From Diphasiastrum complanatum (taxonomy: Eukaryota > Streptophyta > Lycopodiopsida > Lycopodiales > Lycopodiaceae), in contig CM055107.1 of the NCBI GenBank assembly GCA_029204225.1, positions 16,960,809 through 17,024,808 on the forward strand: a stretch of 64,000 bases of DNA, given 5' to 3'. The notes beneath the pieces are model-generated. The model saw only the letters and a program-made list of their open reading frames with translations. It did not search any database and had not been told where the DNA came from. A program made the translations under genes and the position numbers. Positions 19,221 through 31,872 of this stretch are shown one piece after another (position 1 is the stretch's first letter; every line of letters starts with the position of its first letter).

Positions 19221-20191
19221 TTATTCACAAGTTGCTTGTACAATCTGAAAAACGATTGTCTCCCATTTCTCCAAAGCAGAATATCGATGATTGGCTACAT
19301 GGACTTGCATCAATTCTGACAAGAAATATACAAACCTAGTCGTTAACCAGTCTACGTTTAGGTCCTCTAAAAAGTTTTTGGCTGCTTCAACTTTTTCTTG
19401 TTTAAACCCTACAGCTGTGGGCGAGCGTGGCTGAAAACTGTACATCAGCATAAATGGGTTGTATCTCGTAGCTGAATGTTTGGTACTATTATAAGCAAAC
19501 TCTAATATTGAGAGATACTCCTCCCAATAAGTTTGCTTCTTGCTGACGTATGCACGAAGCATATCCTCCAACACTTGATTTACCCTCTCTGTTTGACTGT
19601 CCGTCTGTGGATGCTTTGAGGTACTCATATAAATTTAGTATGGAGACGATGGAATATTTCCCTCCAAAAATTTCCAGTAAACTTACTGTCCCGGTCGCTG
19701 ACTATGCCGGAAGGTAGACCGTACAATTTAAATAGCCCGTCTACAAACAACCTTGCTAACTCTGGAGCTTTAACGGTTGTTTTGGTCGAAATGAAAGGAG
19801 CCATTTTGGTCAGACGGTCAACTGTGACCCATATAGCGTCATTACTCTTTTGGGTTTTAGGCAGGCCTACTATAAAATCCATGGAGATACTCTCCCATTT
19901 ACTAGCTGGTATTTCTAAGGGATGCAACAACCCTCCTACCTTTAAACGCTCTACTTTCTTTACTTGACATTTCTGACAACTGGTTACATACTGGTGGACG
20001 TCCTTTTTCATACTGGGCCAGAAAAATTGCCTATGAAGAAGCTCATAGGTCTTTTGTATTCCTGGGTGTCCCGCACTAGGATTGTCATGACATTCATATA
20101 GGACCTGCTGCCTATAATCCTCTGAATTGGAGACACATACTCTATTTATATAGAACAAGTACTCATCCTGAATGAAAAATATTGTTTCCAT
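19221..20191 (-). pseudogene. Family D integrase relic
   Basis: The N-terminal HHCC zinc domain is present (AGHPGIQKTYELLH ... CQKCQ), followed by the catalytic core with SMDFIVGLP, IVSDRDSKF and HPQTD.QTERVN, giving the D, D and E catalytic positions. A frameshift near 19625-19628 separates the last part of the core. The C-terminal DNA-binding domain is missing or unreadable after 19221. This would insert the cDNA into the genome, but here it is dead. Confidence 0.85.
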
Positions 20192-20388
20192 TTGAATCCT
20201 TGAGTCAACTGACCCTCAACCACTGGGGTTTGCTTGGGTAATACAGGCTCAAAATCCTCAACGTCATCTGACGACGTATACTTGGACTCATCATCATCCT
20301 CAACGGAAGCTGTCGTATTCTTGGATGAGCTGGCACCAGCCCTGGGAACTGGTTTTGGAGTCTGTAAATGTCTGCTCTGGACTGAGTT

Positions 20389-21032
20389 CTAGATAGTAGA
20401 GAAGAATGCATCATGCTGGCATTTCCCTCTCAAGGACTCGAGTAACTCATTATGAATCCGAGTAAAATTCAGCTCGTTTATCATAGGCATTTTGGTAAGG
20501 GCATCTGCTACTGTATTGAATTTTCCACGTCTATATCTGATAGACATGTTAGACTCTTGCATCAACTCTGCCCAACGAGCTTTCCTACCTCTAAGCTCAG
20601 GTTGATTGCAAAGGTATCTGAGACTCTCATGGTCTGTCAGGACCTCAAAGTTGGCACCATACAAATAATGCCTCCAAGTCTTAAGGGCATGAACTATAGA
20701 AAAGAGTTCCTTTTCATAGGCACTGTACCTAGTCTGAACTGGCTCGAGTTTTTTACTCTCGGTCGTCCACCCTGAGTTAGCACAGCACCTACTGCAAAGT
20801 CGCTAGCATCTGTTTCAACCACAAATGGCTGATTGGGGTCGACGACCTTTAAAAGTGGTGTTGTAGCTAAGGCAATTTTGAGAGCATCAAAGCTCTCCTG
20901 CTGTGCGGACTCCCAAATGATCTCCTTACCCTTCCCCTTAAGAAGATTTGTCATAAGAACTGCTATCTGAACATATTCCTTGACAAATCGTTTATAATAT
21001 CCCGCCAAACCAAGAAAGATCTGAAGTTCCAA
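20389..21032 (-). pseudogene. Family D RNase H region
   Basis: 21032-20694 carries the RT/RNase H connection (FLGLAGYYKRFV) and the start of RNase H (VVETDASDFAVGAVLTQ). 20664-20389 carries its end (VLTDHESLRYL and FNTVADALTK), in another frame. The core D residues are present in the first piece. At least one frameshift lies near 20670-20694. Confidence 0.82.
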
Positions 21033-21038
21033 AATATT

Positions 21039-22574
21039 CTAAGGTCTCAGCCAACTGAGTATGGCTTTAATCTTATTTGGGTCCATCTTAATCCCATCTG
21101 AAGAGATAATGTGACCCAAATATGCTACTTCTTTAACGAAGAATTCACACTTGGATTGTTTAGCATAGAGCTTATGCTTCCTGAGCAGTCGAAACACCTT
21201 TCTGAGGTGTTTTAGACGTTCCTTCCTCGTTTTGCTGTAAACGAGGATGTCATCTAAAAATACGACTACAAACTTACCCAAGTATGGTCTGAGGACACTG
21301 TTCATCAAAGTCATAAAGGTAGCTGGAGCATTTGTGAGCCCAAATGGCATCACCTTAAACTCATAATGACCGTGACGAGTCCTAAAAGCTGTTTTCGAGA
21401 CATCTTCCGATTTTATACAGACTTGATGATTTTCCGATCTGAGGTCTATTTTGCTGAAAAACTTAGCCCCGTCGAGTTGGTCAAACAACTCGTCTGCCCG
21501 AGGCATAGGGTATTTATTCTTAATTGTGACTTTATTGAGGGCTCTGTAATCTATGCAAAGACGCATAGACCCCTCTTTCTTTTTCACCAATAGGACTGGT
21601 GAGGCCCATGGTGAGCTATTGGTCTGAATTTGGCCTTTCCCAAGATAATCTGTTAACTGCCTAGTTATTTCTTCATCCTCTGTTCGGCTGACCTGATACG
21701 GAGGTTTGAAAACAGGTGTTGTGCCTGGTACTAGGTTTATTACATGATCTACCTCTCTGCTAGGTGGTAAACCATGTGGCAAATCTTCAGGAAAAACATC
21801 TTTAAATTTAGACAATAAAATTTCTAATTTATTGATTTTCTGCTGAATAGAACTAGAAATAGAAACTTCAGGAATAAACTGAAAGTGACATAAGAATACC
21901 TGATGGTCTTCGTCTCCGATTAGCTGACAGAGCTCTGAACTGTAGGCCATAGGACTGTTGGGAACATCATGCTCCCCATGCAACTGGATCTCTCGGCCTT
22001 TATGTTGAAAGCTGAGGGTGTTCTTTTGATAGTTTCTGTGGAGGGAAGGTCCTAAACTGTAGAGCCAATCTCTCTCAAGAACAATATCTGTGCGATCCAG
22101 GTGCATTATCCGAAAGTTTATTTCATCTTGGTACCCCTGAATACCAAGATTCAACTTACTTGCCATAGTTTCCCATATTTTTTTATCTTCACCCTTAGCT
22201 AATGAAACTATGTATCTATGCTGACTAGGTACTTCTGGTAGTTTAAGCTTTTTAACCAGGGTGTAATTGATGAAATTATGGGTTGCCCCATCATCAACCA
22301 TAACTCTTACTGACTGGTTACCAACTTTCCCATGCATACGTACTAGGTCATGCGGCCCAAAGCTGAAGAGTCTCGCTAGCATTGCAGAGGTCAGCTGGCA
22401 ATAGTGTTCATGATCTTCATGATACACTTTGATCTCAGAAGCTGCCGAGTCACTGGGGAAACATACAGTCTGAACAAGATGAACTTCTTTTTTATCTTTC
22501 TTATCTTTTTTAGTGAAAGGCCCCTTGGGACACTGTCTGACTGTGTGTGCCTTGCCCATACACACACAGCACAA
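21039..22574 (-). pseudogene. Family D zinc knuckle, protease and reverse transcriptase
   Basis: This is 511 codons without a stop. A CCHC knuckle ([14 protein letters not shown]) comes first, then protease with VDDGATHNF in place of DSG, then RT with [22 protein letters not shown] and the catalytic box FLDD. The palm motif usually LRSGYHQ reads LRSENHQ. The frame is in register with Gag upstream and with RNase H downstream, so the ancestor made one Gag-Pol polyprotein. Confidence 0.88.
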
Positions 22575-23603
22575 ACGTTCTTGTTTGGCTTTCTCAGAAT
22601 CATCTGATTTTAAGGGCTATATGAGTGAAGGACGTTTATGAGGAGCTTCACCTTTAAATTTATCTCGGTTCTTTCTTTTTAAAAATTTCTTTTTAAATTG
22701 AAAGTCTTTCTGAGGAGGCTGCTCAGAAAGTGGCTGCTGTCTCGCCCTCTTCCTACCCACTGAATCATCATAGATTTGAGCATATCTGAGAGCTTGCTCA
22801 AGGGTAGTAGGCGAGTTTTTCTGGACCTCTACTTTATATTCATCTTTGAGGCCACGGACAAATCCCCTAATTTTCTGATAATCATCCATATTTTTAATTC
22901 TTAAAATTGCTTCTCGATACTGTGAGATATATTGGATGAGGGACTTGTCCAATACTGTTCTTTCCCAGGCTTCCCAGGCTCTATCAAGTTCATTTTCTGG
23001 TAGAAATTCTCTTAGGAAAGCTTCTTCAAAAGCTTTCCATGACCGGGGAGTTTGCCCAATCTCTTGGAGATTTAACCACCACTTATAGGCCATAGGCCCT
23101 AAGGAAAGACTGGCCTCAATAGCTTGCAAATGGTCAGGGGTCTGTTTAAGAGCATGAATGTTCTTTCATTTGTTGAGGAAGGTTTGTAGAATGTCTGCAT
23201 TTCTATCCTTCTCTTCCCTATTAAAAGTAGGAGGCTTTAAATCTTTAAAAACACTGGGGTGAGACCGTAAAGTCTCACCCAAAACTAATGGAAGTGGAGA
23301 AGGGGATAATTGAGAAGTAGAGGGAAGGCTTTCTTTCGTGGAACTCAAAATCAAGCTTTTGAGTTCAGCGATTGAGTCGTCCACACTGGACTTGAAATTG
23401 GCTAATGCAAACTTCAGTTCATCCACTTCTGTTACCAACTGGAGAAATTGCTCCTTGGTAACTAGTTCGTCAAGTTCTTCGGCGAATTGTTCATGTTCTT
23501 CCAATTCCATGGGTTCCTTCCCTTTACTGTAAGCCAAGGCTTCTGTTTCAAGTTCATCGAAGCCTCTCTCCGGGGGTTAATCAGGTCCTTCAGGAGTGGT
23601 CAT
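22575..23603 (-). pseudogene. Family D Gag
   Basis: The likely start is ATG at 23603, giving MTTPEGPD then a stop. The frame continues through a charged coiled N terminus, PPTFNREEKD, a capsid block (YKWWLNL ... FEEAFLREFLP ... YISQYREAILRI) and a lysine/arginine-rich tail. In-frame stops at about 23580, 23163 and 22614 break it. The domain order and the LPE block match retrotransposon Gag. Confidence 0.82.
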
Positions 23604-24123
23604 CTTCGGAACTGAAAGAGAGTTACCTTAACTTCTGAAGGAAAAAAAGTCTAAAAGACTAATTTGCAACTATACAAGGGAAGAAAACTTAGCTCTTTCT
23701 GAAAACTGTACTTCCATAGAGAGAATCAAGAAACACCCTTCTCAACTTCTTCCTCAATTTGATTTGAGGTTGAAAAAAGTTCAAAAAGATTTGAAACTTT
23801 TGCTATCCCCCCTCGCTGGTCTGACAGCATCTCAATTTGTCCACAAAATGGCAAATTTGAAGTCCAAAAACCCTTCTGAATTCTAAAATTTCAGAAGTCT
23901 CCTGCTTGCTGATCTGGTAGGAATCCTCTTGCTCCAAATCTCTGACGTTGGGGCCTAAAAACTTGTCCAAAAACCAGATTTTTAGAAGCACTTGCAGCGC
24001 TGGCCCTGCTCCTCCTTTTTCGCTTCAAACTTGCTGAGAACCAGTAAATTCGACCCTGCACAGAAGAATTATCCAACTCATGAGAGGAGTTGTATGCTAT
24101 TATCCACGCTTTGAAGACATGGA
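23604..24123. other. Leader side of element D, no LTR recognised
   Basis: This AT-rich stretch upstream of the D gag start is presumably its 5' UTR and part of its LTR, but I find no clear TG...CA end or primer site. It ends abruptly at the truncated A LTR at 24124. Confidence 0.4.
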
Positions 24124-24325
24124 TCTTTGGTTACCTTTTGGGGACGGATTCTGAGTTGGCTTTCGGGTTGGTTGGGATTCCAGTTTTTTTAAGTCTGAAT
24201 GGTTCAGCTTGTTACGTTTCTGAGTTGGCTTTTACGTAAGTGCATGATGGATGAATGTTAGACTTAAGCGCGTGTTGGGAAAACCGCTCAAGTCCCAGCG
24301 CCCTTTGAGGCGCCAGCGCAACATG

Positions 24326-24338
24326 TGGTATCAGAGCC
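24326..24338 (+). promoter_or_regulatory. Primer binding site of truncated A2
   Basis: TGGTATCAGAGCC lies two bases after the LTR end at 24323, as in the other A and B elements. Confidence 0.85.
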
Positions 24339-25054
24339 AACTAGCCGGTCAGCTACACAAGTCTCACAGGGATGGCCACGTTTTGGGATTTGTCAGGACA
24401 ACCGTTGCGCAAGGTGCTGCCCACAGTGTAAGCACAGGTGCGCCCACGGTCGGGGTGGTCGACAGAACGACAGACTTGATGAGTCAAAGTGCTGCCCTCG
24501 AGGTGTAAGCACGGTCAATTTCCGCGGTTCGGGCCTGGCACCGTCTGCACGTAGGACAGATGAGGCAATGTGTTGCCATTAGGTTGGTGAAAGCACGGTC
24601 TGTGCCTTATGGGGTGCGGGGTGACATATTCGAACTGTACGGGTTAACCATTGATACAGAGATGCTGCTCGAATTCGGGTGTAAAGCACGGGTGGTTAGC
24701 TGCCGGTGCGGGATAGCTGCCGATCGTTTAGCTATAAGGGCTATCGACCAAAAAGTGGTGGGGTGTGACTGAGGCAATGTGCTGCTTAATGGTGAAAGCA
24801 CGGATGGTTGGATGGATGTTTCCCCGTGGGCTAATTCTGTGATATATTTGTGTGGGCGCGGTTAGGCAAAGGTCCTACATCTGGTCTCAAGGGGAATGTG
24901 GCTTGAGAGGGATCCTCTGTGTTTGCTTTGGTTGGTATGTTCATTTGTGGTGTGCTTGTTTGGACCTGAATAAACGCTGGCTGCTTAACTTCTTCCAGGT
25001 GATCTGATCTAGTTGGGAGTTGAAGGAGGAATTTACATTTGTGTGTGGACGACA

Positions 25055-26366
25055 TACAAGTATGGAAAGGAGCTTCCATGGGGCAACCCCCAAGATTGGT
25101 TCAAGATTATTATTCCTATCCGGAAAGATCGCGGGGAGGAAGTCAGATTTCATGATCGACTCCGGAGCTTCACATAACTATATTTCAAGGTAGCGTAGTG
25201 GAACAGTTCAGCTTGCCGACCAGAAATGTAACATCAACGCTCAAGGTAGAAACAACAAAGGGAGCACTGGACGCAGACAAAGCGACATTGAACATCCCGA
25301 TGCAAATTGGGAGATGGAAGGCTAAACTTAGCTTTCTGATTTTGGAGATGGATGCCTTCGATGTAATTTTGGGCCTTCCCTGGCTAAATGAACATTGTAT
25401 TGCAGTTTTGGGTAGGAGCTCAAACTTGGTTCTCTTGGATTACAAGGGACAGATCTGTATGACAAAAGCTCTGCCTGGAGGGAACGCGAAGGGCACCGAT
25501 ATTGAACAAAATCTAGTTGCTGCATCTGTGATTAAAAGCATGGCCAAAGGGAAAAGGTCAAAGTGCATTCTTTGTATCTGCAGAGAGGTTCCAGAAGGGA
25601 AAAATGCACAACAGAAAAACTTGCCAAAGGAGGTGGCAGATTTGCTAGAGGAATTTAGCGATGTGTTTCCAGAAGAACTCCCAGCTAAGTTACCTCCTCG
25701 AAGACCAGTGGACCATAAGATTGAGTTGGTACCAGGAACAGAACCAACTTCACGAGCACCTTATAGGATGTCCCAAGAAGAGTTGGTGGAGCTAAAACGA
25801 CAACTTGGTGAATTGATAGAGAAAGGATTCATTAGACCCAGTGCTTTGCCTTTTGGAGCCCCTGTACTATTCGTGGAAAAGGCGGACAAGACACTATGGA
25901 TGTGTGTGGATTACCGCATGCTCAACAAGGGTACCATCAAGAACAAGTATCCCATGCCTAGAATTGATGACTTGTTCGACCAGCTCAAACATGCCAGATA
26001 TTTTAGCCGAATAGATCTTAGATCTGGATATCACCAAATTCGAATAGCTAAAGGCGATGAGCACAAAACGGCTTTTCGAACACGGTATGGGAGTCACGAA
26101 TTCAGGGTGATTCTGTTCGGTCTAACAAACGCACCAGCCACTTTTTGCACGTTGATGAACAACATTTTTCAAGACTGCTTAGATGAATTTGTCATTGTGT
26201 ACATCGATGACATCTTGGTGTTTAGTCGTAGCCTCAAAGATCACATTAAACATTTAAGGACTGTCCTTCAACGACTAAGGAAGAACAGCTTGTTCGCGAA
26301 AAGAGAAAAATGTGAATTTGTGGTAGAGGAAGTTGATTTCCTCGGACACGTTATAGGCTACGGATG
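25055..26366 (+). pseudogene. A2 protease and reverse transcriptase (copy at 24 kb)
   Basis: The start codon of other copies (ATG) reads GTG here. Protease DSGASHNY is present near 25157, with a one-base insertion soon after (near 25190). From 25198 the frame is open through the protease tail ([10 protein letters not shown]) and RT ([32 protein letters not shown] and YIDD). It ends at [10 protein letters not shown] deletion then removes the connection and most of RNase H, jumping to KPFKAFTDN at about 26380. Confidence 0.85.
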
Positions 26367-26379
26367 AATTTGGATGGAG

Positions 26380-27764
26380 AAAACCCTTTAAGGCGTTCAC
26401 TGATAATGTATCACTCAAGTACTTCTCATCCAAATGCGATGGCAAAACTTTCTCTCGAAATTCAATATAGACATCGTACACACGGCGGGAAAGAACAATG
26501 TGGTGGCGGACGCACTAAGTAGACAGGAACACTTGATGGCAACAGTGACAACTCAGGTGATTGACGTACTCCAAGAAATCAGGGAGAATTATGGTGCAGA
26601 TGTGTTGGCGAAGGACTTAATGATCGAATTCCAGCCAGCTGGGAAAGCCTCATAAACATTTCACTTGAAAAGATCAAATGGTTGTTTATAAACAACGCAG
26701 AGTATATGTCCCAGACAACATCAACCTGAGGAAGAAAGTCTTGCGAGAACATCATGACGTACTAGCCGCCGGACATCCAAGTGTGAATCGCATGTATGAA
26801 CTTCTCAAAAGAGGCTTCTATTGGCCACTAAGTGGGCAGACGTTGAATCCTATGTGCAAACATGCCCGACATGTCAACAAGTGAAGGTGGAACCGCTAGC
26901 TCCAGCAGGACTACTCCAACCATTACCGGTACCAACATACCCATGGGATTCGGTGAGCATGGATTTTATTGTTCAACTACCACGGTGCCAAGGCTTCGAC
27001 TCAATTTATGTGGTGGTTGACCGGTTTTCAAAGCAAGTTCATCTAGTACCAACTAAAAGTTCAGTGACAACTGAAGAAGTGGCAAGGTTATTTATCAAAT
27101 GTGTCTTCAAATACCACGGCCTGCCTAGAACGATTATTTCTGACCGAGACACCAAGTTCGTCGGGAAGTTTTGGACTTGTCTATTTCGCCTCGTGGGAAC
27201 TGGACTGAATTTCAGCACTGCATATCACCCTCAGACAGATGGGCAAACGGAACGAGTCAATCGACAGATTGAACAATATTTACGAAATTATGTCGCTTGG
27301 GACCAATCCAATTGGGTCAACTACTTGGATATTCTCGAGTTTGCACATAACAACCAAGTGAACATATCTACTTGAAGGGCACCCTTTGAGATAAGCAATG
27401 GTCGGCTACCGATTGTTCCAAGCTCTTTTCTTACAGGCGTGCAAGAAACACCAGTACCTACTGTAGAGGAATTCATCAATGAGTGGCACACAAAGCTGAC
27501 AGAGGTGAAGTCATTTCTAGAGTAGTCACAAAGGAGTATGGCAGCTGACGTAAACCCACATCGACGAGAACTGGAATTTGAGGAAGGTGATCGAGTATGG
27601 CTGAACACAAAGAACATTGCGTTACCAAAAGGTTTTTCTCATAAGTTCGTTCGACCTTATGCGGGACCATATTATGTCACCAAGAAGATCAACCCAGTGG
27701 CTTACAAATTGGCGCTACCATCCAGCTTGGATATACACAATGTGTTTCATATCTCATTACTCCC
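26380..27764 (+). pseudogene. A2 RNase H end and integrase (copy at 24 kb)
   Basis: The RNase H end is readable (NNVVADALSRQEH). It is followed by the integrase zinc domain (AGHPSVNRMYELL ... CPTCQQ) and core (SMDFIVQLP, IISDRDTKF and HPQTDGQTERVN). Frameshifts occur near 26640 and 26830 and stops near 27374 and 27523. The chromodomain, 3' UTR and 3' LTR are missing because of truncation. Confidence 0.83.
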
Positions 27765-27911
27765 CCGTTCTGCTGACCACCCCAACCATGGACGCACCCG
27801 TGCTTACACTGTGGGCAGCACCTTGCACAACAGTTGTCTTGATGAACCCCAAACAGTGGCCATTTCCGTGAGATCCGCATAGCTGACAGGCTAGTCGGCT
27901 TTGATACCAAA
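27765..27911 (-). other. B leader stub with primer site
   Basis: Reading leftwards from the LTR at 27912, the primer site (27897-27909, one mismatch: GGCTTTGATACCA on the plus strand) and about 130 bp of B leader are present. The sequence is then cut off against the A2 fragment. So the LTR at 27912-29154 acts as a 5' LTR for a lost element to its left. Confidence 0.75.
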
Positions 27912-29154
27912 TGTAGCGCAGGCATTCCAAAGGGAGCCGAGAATCATGACTTAGCTTCCCAGCCTTCAATTCTTGCCATCCAAACCCACTTGACATACAA
28001 GCAGCCAACTCGCCAACAACGATCAGACTTAACCAACTAGAAGTTCCGAAAACCAACATTGAGATCCAACCTGGCGCCATGCCATATCGGGGGTCCCGAT
28101 GTGGGTGACTTCCCTCCAAGCAAGCCGCCCGACATACATCAAACTTAACCAACTCGAAGCTTCGTTACAAATGAGTAACATCCATTCCAAGCAAGCGGTC
28201 TGACTTACATCAGACTTAACCAACTGAAAGCTTCGTCACGAGCGCTGGAAGCCAACCTGGCGCCACGCCAGACTGGACAGCCATAAACAGGTAACGTCCA
28301 CCCAAGTGAGCCATCCAACTCAGCCGACAGGTTAGAGCCCGTTCCCCAAGAGCTTAATCCATTCACGTTCATGCAAGGAACACTCATAACCACAAGCCGC
28401 GACAGATATGGAAACAACCAGTTCCTGGACCAAATGGTCTCGACAGCATACCGCTGGCGCCACGGACCGAATGGTCCCGACGGCATACCGCTGGCGTCCT
28501 GGGATACGACCCTCAACTATGTGCCAACTTAAAAATTTGAAAGCGGCCTTACAACTGGCGCTTTTACCGAACACTGAAACCCAGAAGGTAATCAGAGTCA
28601 TTTTGAGAAAAATCCCACTTTATTGATAAATCTGAGAAGGTTACATTTCAAGTGTGTGACCGACCCTAGTCTCCAGGGCGCTAGCATGCCAAGGCGCGAG
28701 CCATGACAACATTCCAGCAAGGGAGGCTGAGACTTGGTTGGAGCTCATCCTAAGTCGCAACCCGCACTCCCCTATAGTATTGGTGTGATTCGGCACCCCC
28801 CTCATACCAAGCACTCTACCCAAGCTGGTAAAGCACGTTTTTCTCTCTCTAGGATTTTCTCTTTCTAGGAAGTCATTTTTTCTCTGTAGATTTTATTGAT
28901 CCCCAGGCTTCTTTTAATCATGCCTAGATCGTGTGAGGTAATTGCACATCGATCCGGGCACTCTGGACTCCGCTAGAACCGATCAAAGATTTTCAACTAT
29001 AGGAACTTGGCGCCGACTGAATTCTGGTCACAATGGCGATGGGAGCGGCGCCGGCACCGTTGGGGCCGGGAGCAGCAGGGGCGCTGCTGGCGCCGGGGAC
29101 ATAGCTGGCGTCGATGGCGCCGGAAGTAAAGCTTGTAAAGGTAGCTTTACAACA
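27912..29154 (-). repeat. B LTR shared by two tandem elements
   Basis: This 1243-bp LTR has a primer site and leader on one side and a polypurine tract on the other. Its ends are TG...CA with the B-family terminal sequences. Confidence 0.85.
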
Positions 29155-31009
29155 TCCACCCCACCTTTATAAAATGTGATGTCCTCATCAGATGTCAGAT
29201 TAAAGTAAAGGTGTCTCCCAATGAAAATAACTATACATTTAAGCTACTTGGCACAGTACTCAATTTACTGGCCACTTTTTATTAACATTGAAGCTGGCAC
29301 ACCACAAGTCGGAGGCTCAGCTCTTTGTACTGAAAAATTACATAACTTGAAAATATATCTTTGTCTGGGAAAAGCGTAGATTTGATATCGCTTTCGTAAA
29401 ACCCGAGAACCTTATTAACTGGTGACAGAGGCCTTTCTTTGAAATGTACACCCCTGTCGCTTCTGACTTTCGACTTTGGAACTCCTTTGAGCTCCTGATT
29501 TGTCCTTGATGCACTTTGTGTTGAGCTCCCTGAGCTTCAAATTTGTTCAGTTCCGCACAGGTATCAAGGCTCCCTGAGCCGAAGGATTTATCGTTTGATT
29601 GCCCACTTTATGGTCCACTCCGTGCCTTGTTGCTTCTGCACCTTGATTTCTTTCCTTGTCCTAGCCTGATCTTGATACTTTCCCATCTTGGCTCTTTAAG
29701 GTAGGCAAAGATTGAGTACTCCGCAATGCACCTCTCACGTAGCTTGCAGTAGCTCTTTGAATCAGCCCAAATGTAACCACTGACCTCGTCGAAAGCCAAA
29801 GGGTCGCACCAGTTTGATCCGCATCCGAACTATCTCTTCGCGTTTGTTTGAAGCACCATGTCCGTCGCGCAAAACTTGACTTTCACAATTCCATCACTGG
29901 TCAGTTGCCTCACAGTCAAAACAAGAAGTGTACATCGAGCTTGGCTTCAAGTAGCTCTCTTTGAATCAGAAACAAGCACCCATAGTTTGCACTAATCCGA
30001 TCTCAACGCGAACTGTCCCTTAGCGTCCCTTCGAAATACCAAGTCTCTCATGCAAGACTCAACTTTCACAGTTCCTACATTGATCAGCTGCCTTACACAT
30101 AACACAGCGTACTCATATGTTTCCTCATCATTGCTGGTCCAGAGAAAGCCTATAACAAACTTTTCTTTCCACAACAAAAACTTGTCAACTTATTAGGTCC
30201 AAAGTTCGCCAGTCTCCTCGTGTGAGTATGGCTAGGTCACCTTGAATTTGCCCCCATTTTGATCAACTTTCATTCAAAATTTGCCCCAAGAGAGAGGTGT
30301 GTGTGATAGTTCCCCTCCACTTATAAAATCAGCTGATCGGACTTAGAGTAGAGTTCTTCGGACAAAAAGCCTTTCCAACACTTTGCTTCCCATCTGCGAG
30401 GATTATGGCTCGATCCAACTTGTTGCCAATCTCTGAAGAGGATCCTAGTCTTTTCCCCTTTGAGGAAAAACCCAACTGATAATGGATATCACCCATGCTT
30501 AGTGAGTTTCAGTCCTGAAGGTGGCCGTCCCAAAATGAAGACCAACTGCTATAGAAGATCTCCCCTGAAATTGCCCTTTCCAACTTTTGACTTCCTGCTT
30601 GCGTCTGGTGGGCGTTGTCGCATATGAAACTAACCCAAGAAACAGGCTAGCCATCCATCCTTTGCAAACATTGAGTCATTTCGTTGTCGTTCACGTGTGA
30701 GTACTTGAACTGCAAATCCGTCGCACAGATTCTGTAGTCCTCTTTGTTTGATGGTATCAGCCTTCAAAAGAAAAGGTTCCTTCTCGAGCCATTAGCTCCT
30801 TGTATCACAAGCAATCAAGCAAACCAGGCAAAGCACGAGTACTAAGACTCACCACGAATACATACAAGTAAGACACTCAGGCAGGTTTACTAACAAGTAA
30901 CAAAGACAAGGTCCCCCTTTTAGATGGTCCTGCCAACGGACCTTTGCCTGGCCGCGCCCATACAAATCGATCATAGAATTAGCCCACATAGGACACCCCT
31001 CCAACCATC
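29155..31009 (-). other. B-element 3' UTR and internal region
   Basis: This matches the plus-strand B copies at 14969-15217 with 8100-9713 and at 43694-45243. The longest open stretches (about 60 codons, for example 29608-29799 and 29992-30177) are broken relics without a known domain. No gag or pol motif was found on either strand. Confidence 0.6.
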
Positions 31010-31603
31010 CGTGCTTTCACCATTAAGAAGCACATTGCCTCAGTCACGCCCGACCACTTTTTGGTCGATAGCCCTTATAGCAAAACGATCGGCAGCTATC
31101 CTTCAATATACCACCCCCGTGGACGCACCGTGCTTTCACCATTAGGCAGCACATTGCCTCAGTAACGCCCCCACCAAATCTAGTCGATAGCCCTTATAGC
31201 TAAACGATCGGCAGCGTACCCCCCCAATCGTGGACGCACCCGTGCTTTCACCGTTTGGCAGCACATTGCCTCAGTAACGCCCCTACCAAATTTGGTCGAT
31301 AGCCCTTATAGCTAAACGAATGGCAGCTATCCTTGAATGTACCACCCCCATGGACGCACCCGTGCTTTCACCGTTAGGCAGCACATTTCCTCAGTAATGC
31401 CCCCACCAAATTTAGTCAATAGCCCTTATAGCTAAACGATCGGCAACATACCACCCAAATCGTGAACGCACCCGTGCTTTCACCGTTAGACAGCACATTG
31501 CCTCAGTAACGCCCCCATCAAATTTGGTCGATAGCCCTTATAGCTAAACGAACGGTGGCCATCGCGAATATGTCACCCCACACCCCACAAGGCACAGACC
31601 GTG
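31010..31603 (-). repeat. Tandem array of about five 113-128 bp leader units
   Basis: On the plus strand each unit starts GTGCTTTCACC(A/G)TT, continues GCAGCACATT.CCTCAGT(A/C)A.GCCC and TAGCCCTTATAGC, and ends ACGCACC or similar. Starts lie near 31011, 31129, 31242, 31362 and 31474, with a related half unit at 31602. The complete B copy at 6174 and the A leaders have one or two such units, so the copy number varies between elements. Confidence 0.85.
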
Positions 31604-31872
31604 CTTACACCAACCTAATGGCAGCACATTGCCTCATCTGTCCTACGTGCAAATGGCGCCAGGCCCGAACCGCGAAAACTGACCGCGCTTACACCTCAAG
31701 GGCAGCACTTTGACTCATCAAGCCACTGTCCTGCCAACCACCCCAACCGTGGACGCACCCGTGCTTACACTGTGGGCAGCACCTTGCACAACAGTTTTCT
31801 TGATGAACCCCAAACCGTGGCCATTCCCGTGAGATCCGCATAGCTGACCGGCCAGTCGGCTCTGATACCACA
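31604..31872 (-). other. B leader, promoter-proximal part, with primer site 31858-31870
   Basis: This holds GGCTCTGATACCA (the complement of the primer site), followed leftwards by the GTGCTG...AGCAC hairpin units, as in 7394-7650. Confidence 0.75.

Larger units (their letters stand above)
19221..23603 (-). mobile_element. Decayed Ty3/gypsy element (family D), gag-pol on the minus strand
   Basis: Gag, CCHC knuckle, protease, RT, RNase H and integrase follow in the standard gypsy order (integrase after RNase H). From the start at 23603 to about 20694 they are in a single reading frame broken by stops near 23580, 23163, 22614 and 21036. Two or more frameshifts follow. The integrase breaks off at 19221 and no LTRs, primer site or TSD are seen. 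It is unrelated in detail to the A pol (about half the RT residues differ) and clearly older. Confidence 0.85.
24124..27764 (+). mobile_element. Truncated A2 element (Pol-only type)
   Basis: This copy has only the last 200 bp of the 5' LTR (24124-24323), then a primer site, a complete leader and a pol without gag. It breaks off at 27764 inside the integrase C-terminal region. The leader-to-pol junction is the same as in the copies at 46112 and 43266, so absence of gag is a shared property and not a local deletion. The right break fuses directly to an inverted B leader. Confidence 0.85.

Noticed and set aside
23891-24076. Short frames upstream of the family D gag
   Set aside because: They overlap one another in different frames, start without context and show no similarity to Gag or other domains; probably D leader or LTR sequence.
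31010-31603. Could the regular tandem units be a CRISPR-like array
   Set aside because: Units of about 115 bp are similar over their full length, with no constant short repeat and unique spacers, and they lie in a plant retrotransposon leader.
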